A stretch of 64,000 nt of DNA from Apostichopus japonicus. Taxonomy: Eukaryota; Echinodermata; Holothuroidea; Aspidochirotida; Stichopodidae. The position numbers and the translations under genes are program-made. The notes under the pieces were generated by a model. It saw only the letters and a list, made by a program, of their open reading frames with translations. It was not told the origin of the DNA and made no database searches. Location of the stretch: assembly GCF_037975245.1 (NCBI RefSeq), contig NC_092577.1:17880398-17944397 (forward strand). Reading direction: 5' to 3'. This document shows positions 1-11,918 of this stretch, in pieces (the stretch's first letter is position 1; every line of letters starts with the position of its first letter).

Positions 1-1427
1 CAGTGGGGGAGCGTCATCATTGCCGATGTGTGTTATTTCCTTAGCGTGACCAAGGGGAAATTTCCGCTTGGTCGAGGTCGGGCAATGGTCAATGCTGCAC
101 TCGCCCAATTGTGTGTAGGGTGTGACCTTTTATACCCACCTCCTCGATTTGCATACTTACGCATTATGTGAGGTACATATGCTTCATTCCTCTCCTGGTT
201 CAGAGAGTCGTCGCATGTGCTACTATGACAGACCCTTAGTATGTTAGTATCATATATGTTTTATACAGGTATTAAGGGGTTAGATATCACAATTGTATAG
301 CCTACCTCTTTTAATATCGTATTATACAGATTTTCTTTGAATGTAATTTTGCTGTGTGCTTGTGCCTGTTAGTTTTATTGCCTTTTCGTGTATTTGTTGT
401 TTTCCTTATTTTTAAGAGTATCTTGAGTTGAAGCATGATCTTCGTAGAGTATCTCTGAAGAGGTTATTACTTTTGTTGGTATTCTACACATTCCCCTGTA
501 AGCCCCCGTATACCACAGTTTGTCGTGTGGTCGCTTTTGCCCGGTAACGACTGTAATTTCAATGTAATTGTTGTCAATCCTACTCGTTTTTTATGTTACC
601 AATTTGATTTCTTATACTTCTTCCCTTTGTGCATTTGTTATAAGGAGAAATATGTTGCATTACTATGTTATTATTGATTTGTGGAAATTCATGTTTTTTT
701 TTCACCAATGTTTGTATATGAATCTTTTAATATTTTTACTTTGTAGTTTTCACCGTGGTCCTGTTCAGCCACGTGTGCGATAAATGGATTAAAACCTACG
801 ACTACTGGTTCAGCTTGATTGAGCGTCGTCTCGGTGACAATAAGTAATAACTTCTTATCAATAATTTGAATTTTGGGTCTCTGTCCTATTATGTACTAAT
901 GACATTACATGTCACACATATTTTTTAAGCATAACCTCCTTCCAAGCTGTTTCAGTGATATTGCTTAAAACATTTCATTTTTTTTGTGTTTCATGAAGCC
1001 AACTACAGCAAAAAATGAGTGACGTCGTCACATCACTGAAACCCTCAAGCAGTAAAATTCTCAGCTTTGCAGATGAAGCACATCATTAAGACAAAAATTA
1101 AAGGTTTAGACCCTCAAGATTGCTTATATGCTACGATTTTACGTAATACCACTGTGTAATTAATCATACAAGGAACTGAGGTCAAACCCTTCAATGGCAT
1201 CCAAATTAACGGACTGCACGATTTTATGTTTTAAGTAAATTTGTTGGAGAGTAAAAGCAAGATGCACTGGATTTAAATAAAATTCAAGTATCAGTCACAA
1301 CTTGCTACTGACATCTAAACTGTCTTCAATTAATTTCAAAAGATATGTTTTAATTTAATTATCCAGTATATTCTATATGCTCATAGTATATAACAATTAA
1401 ATTTTTGTAACCCTTAAATATTTTCAG
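1..1427. other. Non-coding flank or intron upstream of recombinase locus 1
   Basis: No convincing coding region is seen. The first 140 bases are GC-richer than what follows and can fold (a GACCAAG...CTTGGTC stem at about 48-74 and a GGGC...GCCC stem further on). A TATA-like sequence for the minus strand lies at 127-134. Bases 1010-1427 align with 16915-17313, so this flank belongs to the duplicated unit that also contains locus 2. The 3' edge is a pyrimidine-rich stretch and AG that serve as the splice acceptor of locus 1. Confidence 0.5.
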
Positions 1428-1532
1428 CCGCATGCAGCTCAACAGTGACAAGATATCCAAGGGTAACTCGAAGGGGAAAACCAACGGAGGCAGAAGCTAT
1501 GACAAGTTTCAGTCGTGTTTCGTCTGTGCGAA

Positions 1533-1545
1533 AGTAGTTAGAAGT
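1533..1545. repeat. Target-site duplication of LINE A1 (second copy 6532-6544)
   Basis: The 13-base sequence AGTAGTTAGAAGT is present directly on both sides of LINE A1. An extra partial AGTTAGTTAG stretch next to the 5' end of the LINE suggests slippage during second-strand completion. Confidence 0.85.
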
Positions 1546-1558
1546 GCTTTTTACGTGA

Positions 1559-1571
1559 CCCGCCATGCGGG
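1559..1571 (-). other. 3'-terminal hairpin of LINE family A
   Basis: The sequence CCCGCCATGCGGG forms a 5-bp stem with a 3-base loop, just inside the LINE 3' end. Equivalent hairpins are at 2504-2516, 21052-21064, 55361-55373 and 63506-63518. The fifth base pair is C-G in some copies and T-A in others, so the pairing is kept while the bases change. In related LINEs a 3' stem-loop is the recognition site of the reverse transcriptase; that role is inferred here. Confidence 0.7.
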
Positions 1572-1709
1572 ATACAAAACGTCACGGCCAAACGGCACTA
1601 CCGAACCATCCCATTCTGACAAACGAAACTAAGGTCTAGCGAGCCAAAAAAAACATACGCCCGCCGACCTGCAGAGACAAAACGCCCAACCCCCTCCCCA
1701 CTCAAACAT

Positions 1710-4700
1710 TCAAAAACGTACAGAAGGACGACCCGCACGCAGCGAAACGAAAAACCCCTCCCCAGCACACCAGCGTCCAAAAAAGGCAGCCCCAGATAAA
1801 CGGCGAAAATCGCCTTCAATCTGAAGGCGAATGTCAGACTTCACCGCCTCCAGGACTGCCTGCCAACTGGCAAATTTCCCCCTAAAAACCAAATTACATC
1901 TATTCCGCCAAACATGTTTTTTTACAATAGAGCAAACAAAAATGATGCGGTGCAACACAGCTACCGAACAAACTGGAGGGTCTACCCCATATAAAATAAA
2001 GCCCTGCCCTACCGACCATGAACGGTCTCCCGTAACACGGTCGGTCCAGGTCTGGAACCACTCCCATAAGTTGACTACAAAGTAGCAATGCCAAAAAACA
2101 TGAGCAGTACTCTCTAAGCTGTCACAGCCGGTCCTAGGGCACAGTCCATCACCCAATCGCCAATGATATCTTTTTAGGTTGGTCACCAAGGCACCGTGTG
2201 CAACTCTCCATGCAAGATCACGGAGCCTGCAACCATTCAGCCTTGAATGCACCGAACGCCATACTTCTGCAGAATGACGTCCCTGGACAAAAGTTGCATT
2301 CAAGGCCTTATCCCTCAACGAACTGTGAACGAGGGCCGGCTGTGACAGGTCAACAGGGGGCAACTCAATCAGCGCGGAGCAGATGACACGCACCGCCCTG
2401 TTTGGAGTACTACTATGCGGTTCTCTGTTGCTAAACAGCGCCGGGACCCATCGACGCAGGTGCAAACCGCCCCAAAAACGTACAAAATATGCTTTTTACG
2501 TGACCCGCCATGCGGGATACAAAACGTCACGGCCAAACGGCACTACCGAACCATCCCATTCTGACAAACGAAACAAAATATGAACAAGGCAACCCTGGGT
2601 CAGTTACCGCTACAAACAACTGCTTAAATAACAAAAAGGTCAATTTACTTCCCAGATGAACCACCCCTAGTCCCCCCTTCTCCAGTTTTTGGTACAATAC
2701 CGCCCTCTTGACAAGCTCTGTACCACCGGACCATATGAATGAAAAAATCGCCCTCTCCAACCGTACCAGGACGCGACGCGGAATAGGATACACCGCGCCA
2801 GGGTACCACAAGATGGGCGAAACGAAACGATTAATAACAGTGACTTTCCCCAAGATCGAAAGCCAGCGGGTGCCAAAGGTTTCGAGTCAGCCCTCTCGTT
2901 CCAGGTGACATCACAAGGTGCATCGTAGCCGAACCATATACCATTAATTTGGATATTCTGATCCGACCACGACGCACCGAATGGTAAGTTTCTGTATCTC
3001 CAGCTACCAAGACGAAGGCCCTTTGTCTTTTCTGGATTCAACTTCGCCCCGGTAGCTCTCTCAAAAATAGATAGATCCTGCGAGAGTGCGCGAAAGGAGC
3101 CGAGACTCGAAACAATACATGTCACGTCATCTGCATATTGAGCGCATTTCACTTTGGCACCCCCTGGCACAACGAATGGAACAAGTTTGGAGTCCCTTTC
3201 CAAAAGACGAGAGAGGGACTCGCTAAACAAAACATAAAGTAATGGAGACAGAGGGCACCCCTGGCGCACCCCCCTCTCTACGTTAAAAACCTCCGAACAA
3301 AACCCATTTACGATAACAGAAGTGAAACTTTGTTCATACAAAACAGAAATCCATTTACGAAAATTTGGGTGCAACTGAAACGTCTCCAATACATTCATTA
3401 AAAAACCGCGATCCACCATGTCAAAGGCCTTCTGCTGGTCCAGAGACACCAATGCACATGGCAGATCACGCTCAATAACAAAGTCGGTCAAGTCGCGCAT
3501 CAACCACAAGTTCTGCTGGATGCAATGACCCTTCACTGCACAAGTCTGGAGATCACCAACAAGATGCGGCATAGCCAGTGCAAGGCGGTTGCACAAGGCC
3601 TTAGCCAGCAACTTGTAGTCCACATTTAACAAGGTGATCGGACGCTTGGTATGGGGATCCAAGGGGTCCCCAGACTTTGGCAGCAAAGTAATCATGCCCA
3701 GACGTTGACTTTCGTTTAACAGTCCGTTTTGGAAGGCGTCCTCGAAGACGGCTCTGATGTCGGGTCCTATTATTGCCCAGAAGGTTCGGTAGAACTCCCT
3801 CGGAAGCCCGTCCGAACCCGGGGACTTGCCATTCTTCATCTTCGAAAGCGCCTTCCAAAGCTCAACAGTGGTTATTTCGCCCCCCAAAATATCATTGACA
3901 TCGTGGGGAACGGTTTTTGAGATTCCCCTCAATAAATCGGCCTGTGCCGACAAGTCGACATTGCCACGCGTAAACAAACTCGAATAGTACTCTTTATATA
4001 CGCGGACAATGCCGTGAGGGTCACTAACCACGGTCCCATCAGTAGCGCGTACAGACGGGACGCGTCTGTCACCTGCCGATGAGCTAACGGACTGGTAAAA
4101 CCTCAGTGAAGGGCGCTCCTCGGCTTCCACCGCTTCGACACGGGCCCTGACGCGGGCACCGTGGTACTTTTCATCGAGATAAGTCTGCAAAGCGATGACA
4201 GCCAAAGGGTCGCCAAACTTCACCTCCGCGCACAGCTTGGAGAATTTTTCTCTTCGACGCCGTGCGCGGGTCACGCAATACTGAATTGCGTAGCGTTTGA
4301 TGCGCAACTTGACCTCATCCCACCATTGGGATGTAGAAGCAAAGGCCGGCTTCAATGTTTGCCATCCTTTGTACCTGGTCTCGAAACCCTGGCGGAACTC
4401 TGCCTCGCCAAGAATCCGACAGTTAAGCTTCCATAGGCCCCGCCCGATCGGGAAAATGGAAGGCAAAACAAAACGTGCTACTACAGTGTCATGGTCAGAG
4501 AGCGGACAGCTGAGCGTCTCGCAACCCGAAAATGTAAAACTTACGGGCGCATACACTCGATCTATCCTGGAGGCATCTTCTCCGTTAGGCCTCACCCACG
4601 TATACACCGTACTACACGGGTGCATATGCCTCCAGACATCGGCTAAAAGGTGTGCCGAAGTGAATCTGTCCAATTCTGTGATCCCAGCGTCGGGACTTGC

Positions 4701-5177
4701 AGACACAGAAGTTCCGAGTCTGTCAAGACCCGAGTCTGGGACACAGTTAAAGTCTCCGACCATGACACACGGCGCACTACCAGGAACAAAGGAAGGCAGC
4801 GTGTTAAAAAAATCTCGTCTAGCAGAAGGCCGATTGGGAGCATACACATTGCAAATGGCGATGTTACCCTGTGGATACTTGAATAGAATGCAAACCAATC
4901 GGCCCTCGTGATCCGTCTCCACCCTAGTGGCACAACCCGCCTGACGAGCTGACAGAAGGATGACAGTGCCACAGGATGAAGACGAACCAAACGAAGCATG
5001 CAGCTCACCACCCCACTCATAAGCCCATAGAGGGACATCTTCTTCCAAAATATGTGTTTCTTGCAGGCAAACGCAGTCGACCTCCATTGATTTACAATAT
5101 TGGAAAATGCGACTGCGCTTGCGATGATCCCTCATGCCATTCACGTTCAAAGTGGCAACTGAGAATGTATGGGCCAT
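1710..5177 (-). pseudogene. LINE A1 ORF2: endonuclease and reverse transcriptase, 3' part broken
   Basis: I chose the start at the ATG at 5177 (MAHTFSVATLNVNGMR). The N-terminal 240 residues are an APE-like endonuclease: NVNGM, QETHI, NVYAPN, GDFNC, SRIDRVY and SDHD are all visible. The reverse transcriptase follows, with KRPITLLNVDYKLLAKAL, LDQQKAFDMVD, RQGCPLSPLL and YADDVTC. The C-terminus has a zf-RVT-type segment (CPRTGCDSLESTAHVFWHC). The first frame stays open to 2667. Compared with the copy at 51830-55225, about 16 bases are missing near 2893, which shifts the frame, and a LINE fragment is inserted at 2492. It cannot be functional as it stands. Confidence 0.88.
2492..2572 (-). mobile_element. 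Nested 5'-truncated LINE A fragment inside ORF2 of LINE A1
   Basis: About 80 bases of the LINE A 3' end (tail, hairpin, GGCCGTGACG segment) are inserted in the ORF2 C-terminal region. They are flanked by the 10-base duplication ACAAAATATG at 2482-2491 and 2573-2582. The undisrupted sequence can be read in the other copy at about 54450. This is a very short target-primed insertion of the family into itself. Confidence 0.88.
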
Positions 5178-5197
5178 GAGAGGGCAATGGGGCAAAA

Positions 5198-6301
5198 CTA
5201 CGCCGACGACGATTCTGTAAGCTTCAAGCGCGCTCTAGACGACATATCGTCGTCCGAGTCGTCACTTGAGGCCGACCTTTTTAGAGAGGGTTCCCCCATC
5301 TCGTCGTACCAGCTCGTCCCAGTGGCACGTTTTGGCTCGACGATCACCGAGCCCCCGGAGTCGCTGTCAGACAGAGCCTCCGGAGACCCGATGACCACCG
5401 AGTCCCCGGAGTCGCCGTCGGACAGAGTCTCCAGATCTGGCGACACCGGCGGCGGGCTGGGGACGGAACTGGACGAGTTGATAGGGGAAGCTGGTGGAGA
5501 CTTTCTCGGTGCGGGCACGGGGTTGGGGTCTGCAACTTCAAGGGAGGGTGAACTAGGTGCATCCGGCCCCCCCTCTTTGCGTGGAGCTTCCTCCGAGGCA
5601 GTAGGTGCGCCAGAACTTGGCGCCTTTGATTGACCCCCACTCTTTGTCATAAAGACATAAGAGGAGGGACAAGCGCGAAAAACATGCCCCTCCTTCCCAC
5701 AGAGTGAGCACACAACTTCGCTTGGGCAAGCAGAGGTATCATGCCCAAGACGAAGGCAGCGCCCACACTTTTTGTTTGGGCAGCCCTTGGCTTCGTGCCC
5801 GGTCTCCCCACACCTGAAGCAGGTACGGGGCTGACCGGGGTATCGCACGTGAGCTTTATGTCCGGCAATAAAAAGGAAGGAGGGAATGTCCTGCTTGAGG
5901 TCGATCCGAACCTGTCGGTGCCCGTTCAACACCCCAGGGGCCTGTGCGTACGAGCACATTTTGATGCCCTTGACAGCCCCAAACCGACCTAAAACAGTTG
6001 CGACAAGTTCCTGACGCACCTCTAGTCCTACGTGGATGACAGTTACCCATACGGAACGCTCGTACGGAGTAACTGTCAAACCTTCAACCCCACTCAGCAA
6101 CGCGACACCCTTCTGCCGGGTCACGTCACTTGTAAAACGTACATCATAAGTATTACGACCCTGGAGAGCTTGCAACGCATCAACCTCTCCAGGCACAACA
6201 ACACCCTTACTCTTTAAAATACTAAAAACTTGCACCGGTGGAACCGCTTGTTCACCGGTGAAGGTTAACTTAACAATTTTGGAATCACGGCGCGATGCCA
6301 T
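5198..6301 (-). CDS. LINE A1 ORF1: RNA-binding, zinc-knuckle protein
   Basis: This is an intact reading frame of 367 residues, with the start chosen at MASRRDSKIVKL because both families begin here (MAARRDSKIVLL in family B). The N-terminal half resembles a degenerate RRM-like fold shared with Tx1 ORF1 proteins. Around residues 160-220 there are three CCHC knuckles (CFRCGETGHEAKGC, CGRCLRLGHDTSAC, CSLCGKEGHVFRAC). The C-terminal third is rich in proline, serine and aspartate with repeated LSDGDSG/LSDSDSGG units. It should coat LINE RNA as a nucleic-acid chaperone. The stop lies 20 bases before the ORF2 start. It is the only intact ORF1 of family A in the window. Confidence 0.88.
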   Translation of the reverse strand: MASRRDSKIVKLTFTGEQAVPPVQVFSILKSKGVVVPGEVDALQALQGRNTYDVRFTSDVTRQKGVALLSGVEGLTVTPYERSVWVTVIHVGLEVRQELVATVLGRFGAVKGIKMCSYAQAPGVLNGHRQVRIDLKQDIPSFLFIAGHKAHVRYPGQPRTCFRCGETGHEAKGCPNKKCGRCLRLGHDTSACPSEVVCSLCGKEGHVFRACPSSYVFMTKSGGQSKAPSSGAPTASEEAPRKEGGPDAPSSPSLEVADPNPVPAPRKSPPASPINSSSSVPSPPPVSPDLETLSDGDSGDSVVIGSPEALSDSDSGGSVIVEPKRATGTSWYDEMGEPSLKRSASSDDSDDDMSSRARLKLTESSSA

Positions 6302-9300
6302 GATACCGAAGGTGGCTGGGCCACAGAGGAGTAACAAAACAAACTAATGATAGGTTGGATAAAATACAATATACGATGACTATATACGATAACGATATAC
6401 GATATACGAACTGGCGCACACCCGCCTGGCGGGAAGTATAGCACAGTACAGTGAAAAAACAGTTATCAGATGTAGAGCGAGAGCGAAAAACACGTCTGCA
6501 CTCCACGAAAGCCAACTGCTAGTTAGTTAGAAGTAGTTAGAAGTAAGATGGCTCGCCACTTGAGCATCCACGCTGATACAGAAGCTGTAGTGGCAGATGC
6601 CATTAATGATCTAACAAAGAGAGGCGATAAAAACTGGAGGCCCTACGACTTATGGGAAACTTCAACTATAATGTGGAGGTGTTGAAAAAAGGAGAAATCA
6701 GTGAGCTGTGGAGGCATGTCTCCAACTACAACCCTAACGACCACATTTGCATTGAAAAAGTGAAATGGATCCAGATGGGACGAAGGATACAACGCTCACT
6801 GCCATATGCAGAATGCTCTTGAGTGGTGCCTTTCGTGGCAAAAACACACTCTTCTTGAGACTTAAAATAAGGGACGATGAAGTGAAGAGGGTGTTGGAGG
6901 CAGATGGGCTTATATTGATGTTTGGCGCCTCCCTGTTAGAAAGACTGGAGCATTGAGGCGGCATGTGATATCTCAGAGAATGAGGCAGCTGGCCAGACTG
7001 ATTAAAACATTCAAGATCACAAATGGAGATACATCACTGATGGAACTTATTGACGTGAGCAAATTTTACGATGTGGTGGTCTGTGTGAGGGTTGTTTGTG
7101 GCGATCCACAACAGCAAACTGTTGCTGGAGTGAATATGTTCACCAGCCCTTCATATGGGCTTAACATTCGACATTCACTTCTTAAGTGCTGCATGATAAA
7201 GCGTGGAAGGGCAATAAGGGTGAAAAACCATGAAATGAAAGAGGAGGCGGTGTCCTTCCAGGAACTAATGGAAGGTGAAGATTGGACATAAAAAATTCCA
7301 TTCAAACTCCTGATGAGTTTCAATGGAAACAGCTGGCAAATTCGACATTTCTGCTGGCCATTACCTTTAACAAAAGGAGAAGTGGAGAGGTGGCCAGCAT
7401 GAGCCTTTGCTCCTACGTAAAACGGCCAAAGTGGCGAGAGTTAAGAAACGAGGAGATGAAGAATGCCCTCAGTGCCCTGGAGCTGCAAATAGCAGACAGA
7501 TATGTTAGTTAAATAATAGTGAAGATGGGGGTGATGGCAATAACTTTTGAAGAAAACAAATGTTAAGATGGTTAACATCTTTTGCTTGTATTAGACCAAT
7601 TGCTATGACTTTTGGATGTAAACTCATCATTTCAATGGGAGTGTCCTGTGGGCAATTTGAATTGACTAAATTGATTTCCCAAATTGCAGGAAAATTTGAA
7701 TAAAAACTGATGTTCATTGATCAACAAAGGAAACATTTCAAAACCTGAAGCAAATTTTAATGACAGACATCAAGAGGATAGTGAACAGCTTATTTGGAAG
7801 AAAACTTCATGGAAAGCTATCTATTTTACAACTAACTATCCCTCTTTTAATATGATTAATTTTTCTTTTAATGACCAAATTCAAAAGAAGAAAAAAAGAA
7901 CATGCTAATGAGAAAACATGTTTCCAACAATGTGCATTCATCCTTGTGTTCAAAGATGTCTGTGTATATATATATTGATTTCTTTTGGTCAACTTTGCTA
8001 AGGGCATGTTTTCATTGAACTGTTTTCATTTCAATATTTTATAGATTATACATGGTTCAACTGCCAGGTAAAAGGGGACGAAGAGTTCCACTGCTCTTGA
8101 AGCCAGAATGGGTGGAGGCAATGGACTTGGTAGTAAAAATGAGAGAAAAGTGTGCTGTTCACAGCAAGTTCTTTTGTCCCTGGAAAAGACAGTCACATTA
8201 ACTCTTGGAAGGTATGATCTATGTTTACATAAGAATGTTGTGTTTGAGAAATTGTGCTTCAACCATCAAACAAAGGGTCACCATTTGATGACTGTTTGTT
8301 GTCATCATTTTTTTCCTCAAACCATGTGTTTACCGATGATAGTGGGTCGAGTAGGTCCAGGTTGGAATTAAGGGGGAGGGGGGTGGAATCCATTGACACC
8401 GAGATTTTAGGGAATTCTGTAATATTATACTTTGTTCATCAGATTATGACATATTGTCATCGCATGTTGCTAATTGGTTGTGCAGGCATAACTATTACCA
8501 AAGTTTCATTAGGCCAACTGCCAACCTAGCAATGGCCTGCAAGATGACAATTACCAAATAAGTACAGTTCACCTTTCAAATAGTACCTTAAGTATGATTC
8601 AAATGGTATCTGAATATCTTTTACATAAACTTTAGAAGATATCTCTAGATATTCAATTTACTTCATTAGAATCTTATTCCTTGTTTCAGCAACACAGCCT
8701 TGGCAGTAGGGGTGTTGTATGTTGTGACTGAATCATTCACATTGTGTTTTGCACTTTGCTTACATTGTTTGCAAAATGAAATATTGTAGGGAGTTGCCAA
8801 AGTGTGATAGCAAAGTGAACTCTAAATTTGTAAACTGCATTAGTAGAAAGTAATTTTTCTGCAGATGTCATGGAAATATGGAAACACAAAATTATATATC
8901 ATACCAACACTACTTATTGATCTACACCTTTAGCCTTCAACAGTACATTGATATATGCATCATTTAGTAAATTGTTGTTTAGGTATGTAATGAACTTCAG
9001 TAGCAGTTGTAAACACTTAATTGGATGGAACCCAATACAAATTTCACATTTTTATTTTACTTAAGGTTATTCGTGACATGGCAGTTGAGGCAAAATGTGA
9101 AAACCCTCAGCTGATTTCCACAACAAGAATGAGGAAGTATACTGCCACTGTGCTTCAGGTATTGTGTTAACGAGTTCGTCATTTGTATTAAATTTACATC
9201 ACCCTTACGCAAACTAAAATGAACTGTGTTCCTGAAAAGTTGCCTCCTTGCATCAGCACTTTCTTTCCGTGGTGTTTATGTTCCTTGCTGAAAGCTAAGC

Positions 9301-9808
9301 GGGAATGTATCCATGTAGTTTGGGGTGTATGTTACATGACATTTAAGTTTGTATGCACAATAACTCAACAATGGCTCATATGATGAATATTAATGAGGTC
9401 ACATGGTGAAATAAAAAACCTTAAAATTACAAGAACTTTGCATTAATCTGAAGTCTCAGTTTTTTTAAACTTGTTATAGTGATATAACTAGCTACCATAC
9501 TGGTGGATTGCCCGAAGTGAGTATATAAAACCTGTGGATTTTCAAATGACAATAAATTTGACCCATATTAACTGTTGTTGCATTAACATAACATGTTTAA
9601 CAACTTGCAAGTTGATTTGAGAAAAGTTTGGTAAATGATTTATTATACAGTTGCAGTCTTCAAGAGGGAGAAATTGAATGGGTGTCAAACCATTTAGGTC
9701 ACAGTGTCGACATCCATCGAATGTCCTATCAACCCCACGAGTCTACAATTGCATATACCAAAGTTGCAAGACTATTGATGGCAGTGGAGTCTGGAAAAAG
9801 ACATGGAG

Positions 9809-10983
9809 GTGAGTCACATAGCATATGTGAATAATGCTACTGCTTTTCTGCTTTATATGAAAGTCGTCATGCTTTAAGAAAGTGTTGGATTAAATGTCAA
9901 AACACATGGTTATATAACAACTGTCTTAAATATTGTTAAAAATTCAAATTTGACTGACTTTAGCAGTTCTATCTGATTGTGTAGAAACTGCTGAAATCAG
10001 TTGTGACGTCATATCCTCACATTCCTGAAAAGTCTTATTTTATTAAGCTGTTTTATGAAGTTAAAAGTTATTTTATTAAAATATTTTGTACGATTTTCGG
10101 CCTTTTTTGACTTTTTCTTGGTCCAAATGTTGTGAACCAACGTTTTGCTGGACCAAATTTGGATAATGCCATTGGGCTCTTGTATTATCATTTACTTTAG
10201 TATAAGAATTACTGAAATGGTACCTGACCATGTGTGATACTATGAATATTCAGTAGAGACGGTGTCATATTGTATCAACTGAAGTTGGTATGATGATAGT
10301 ATTGGGTGATGACATAAACAACACATTTGAGTTCCTTTCATCAATGAACCATAAGTGCACATTGGGCCATTGTTATAAATCTTTTGTACAGTTCTAGAAA
10401 CTTTAATGTCCATTGTGACTACTGTCACATATATCGGCTATACATTTTATATGTTATTAGTCTAGCCTCCGTCACTAATGGGGAGTGGGTGGTATATTTT
10501 ATAGGCACTGATCACCCAATCCTTGACCGAGAGGTGGTCATCCGGATGCCCGAACTGTTCTGAATCTCCGGATGCTTTCAGTTTAGGTCATGTATAACGT
10601 CACCAACCTCCAAAAAAATAAGCAGAGAATACAACACTAAAATAAAAGAATATACACAGACAAATTGACGAGGTAAAAGGATCGTGCACGAAAGTGGCAA
10701 CCAAATAACAAAGATTAGTCTGAACAAAAACACTCTTCTGCATCAATACAGCCATTGTATTCAACATCATCCATCTGAAAGGCTGATGCCAGGGTGTCAA
10801 AACATGTACCACAATCAGCTAAGAAGTTTCAGATGGTATTGCAACGCGTAGCTCATTCATTAACACCTCAAAAAAAGAAGTCCTTGTCCAAAATCACCAG
10901 AACAAGAAAATAACTCTTGAACAATGCATCTTCTTCCTGGGTGTGATAGCAGAACTCAGAAAATGCAAGATATAATGCAGCAA
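9809..10983. other. Non-coding region after locus 1
   Basis: Bases 9810-9860 match 24703-24760, the corresponding flank of locus 2, so this is the intron or 3' flank of the recombinase pair. Beyond that I see only AT-rich sequence and one weak open stretch at about 10890-10980, which I do not recognise. The right end is the target site of the LINE B pair. Confidence 0.5.
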
Positions 10984-10994
10984 CCTCAATCCTG

Positions 10995-11918
10995 TGTGTG
11001 CTTTTTACGTGCAAAGAAAACGGAAACAGACCAAAGGTCAACAGAACCAAAAACAATCCCAGTCTACCCAACTGAAACCCACAAACACAAATCTCTCACT
11101 AACGTAGCGTTTAACGTCACGTGAAAACAACACGGACCCAAAGGCCAACAGAAGCAAAACAAAAAAACACTACAAACCGGCCCAAAAAGCCAACTCCAAA
11201 CCACCAACAGACCCAACCCATATTATGTAACGACCACACAACCCCCACACTCCAAATTTCATCCGGGGAACGCCGTCCCGATAGTAGACGACAGGCTTGC
11301 GCATTACCTGCGGTTTTCCCAATACGGGTCTTTTCAGGCCCCTAGAAGTGTTCCCCCTTTCCCTACGAGCGAGCAGAGTTCTTAGCTCCTCGTCAACATT
11401 GATCGAGTGGACCTCCTTGTCAGGAACAGGAGGTCCACTAGCGACCATCGTGTCCGGTATAGCGGTGTCGGGAAGTCGTGCATGGTCCGCAACTTGCATG
11501 GTCCGCAACTTGTCATTTTGCACGAGGGGGCGATAGCCTCGGCCCTCCAGACGTCCCCATCGAAAACTAGGCGGCATCTGCTATTACAGATTTGTCTCCT
11601 GATGACAGCGGCAAACAACAACAGCAGATCCCTAACCCAGGTTGGGCACACAGGGGGCAACAAACCATACAAAACAAATTCACTACTAATGGCCCACTGT
11701 GTGCAACCAATAACACCAATAACGAAGGCGTGAAACCAATTCCACACCAACCGGAGAAAGGGACACTCCAGCAAAAGGTGTTCCATAGTCTCGATGGGCT
11801 TTAGAGCCCACACGGTGACAAATCGCATCACCTTATCGCCATCTGACTAGGCGAAAATGGTTAGTGATGAGGACCCCCCATGTGCAATCCTCCACGCCAA
11901 ATCACGGAGACGGCTATC
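10995..11918 (-). mobile_element. LINE B1, 5'-truncated, first of a head-to-tail pair
   Basis: It carries the 3' end of LINE family B: tail CACGTAAAAAGCAC, a purine/pyrimidine-biased 3' UTR, and the end of ORF2. The left side has the target-site duplication CCTCAATCCTG at 10984-10994. The matching copy is not at the end of B1 but at 12582-12592, after a second LINE B copy. On the sense strand, B2's 3' tail is joined directly to the truncated 5' end of B1 at 11918/11919. Confidence 0.82.
11382..11834 (-). pseudogene. LINE B1 ORF2 C-terminal fragment (zf-RVT region)
   Basis: Minus-strand translation gives ETMEHLLLECPFLRLVWNWF and CRLVFDGDVWRAEA. These match the layout of the C-terminal zinc-binding region of LINE A ORF2 (HVFWHCPFVFNLWEWF). 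No reverse-transcriptase core remains. The reading frame shifts near 11570, and the downstream tail (KPVVYYRDGVPRMKFGV) lies in another frame. Confidence 0.75.

Larger units (their letters stand above)
1546..6531 (-). mobile_element. LINE A1, near full-length Tx1-like retrotransposon
   Basis: This is a non-LTR retrotransposon with two ORFs in minus orientation: 5' end near 6518, ORF1, ORF2, then a short 3' UTR ending in a hairpin and the tail CACGTAAAAAGCAC. It is flanked by a 13-base target-site duplication (AGTAGTTAGAAGT at 1533-1545 and 6532-6544). The insertion splits the zinc-finger exon of locus 1. The uninterrupted paralogous site is at about 17420-17445. The RT has LSLDQ/KAFDMVD, GVRQGCPLSP and YADD motifs, and ORF1 has CCHC knuckles, as in Tx1-clade elements of the L1 group. 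A 16-base deletion and a nested LINE fragment disable the 3' half of ORF2. Confidence 0.92.
1428..9808 (+). pseudogene. Locus 1: zinc-finger plus tyrosine-recombinase gene, multi-exon, broken
   Basis: This is a relative of the large exon at 47195-49244. The first exon starts after an AG at 1426-1427 and carries a C2H2 finger (CFVCAKVV before the LINE, KMARHLSIHAD after it). It is split at 1545/6545 by a 5 kb LINE. Further coding blocks are a helical region with LRRHVISQRMRQLARL (about 6957-7290), the first catalytic arginine box ITFNKRRSGEV (about 7350-7395), the lysine hairpin box PGKRGRRVPLLL (exon from 8045), the box II exon 9066-9158 (TTRMRKYTATVLQ) and the last recombinase exon 9651-9808 (VSNHLGHSVDIHRMSYQ). 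Decay includes several frameshifts, a donor changed from GT to AT near 7500 (intact at 18432) and a 2-base loss at the start of the last exon compared with locus 2. The family recurs, unannotated, in fish and invertebrate genomes as far as I recall. It is probably derived from a Crypton- or DIRS-like tyrosine recombinase. Confidence 0.7.

Noticed and set aside
1-140. U1 or U4 snRNA gene
   Set aside because: Some short similarity (GGGCGAG, ACTTAC-like) but the order of elements does not match any snRNA I know.
4297-4911. A 204-residue plus-strand ORF (and matching ORFs at 19242-19856 and 52096-52710)
   Set aside because: They are antisense shadows of the conserved endonuclease region of LINE A ORF2.
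5169-5633. Acidic 154-residue ORF opposite LINE ORF1
   Set aside because: It is the reverse-strand reading of the low-complexity ORF1 C-terminus and recurs only because the LINE recurs.
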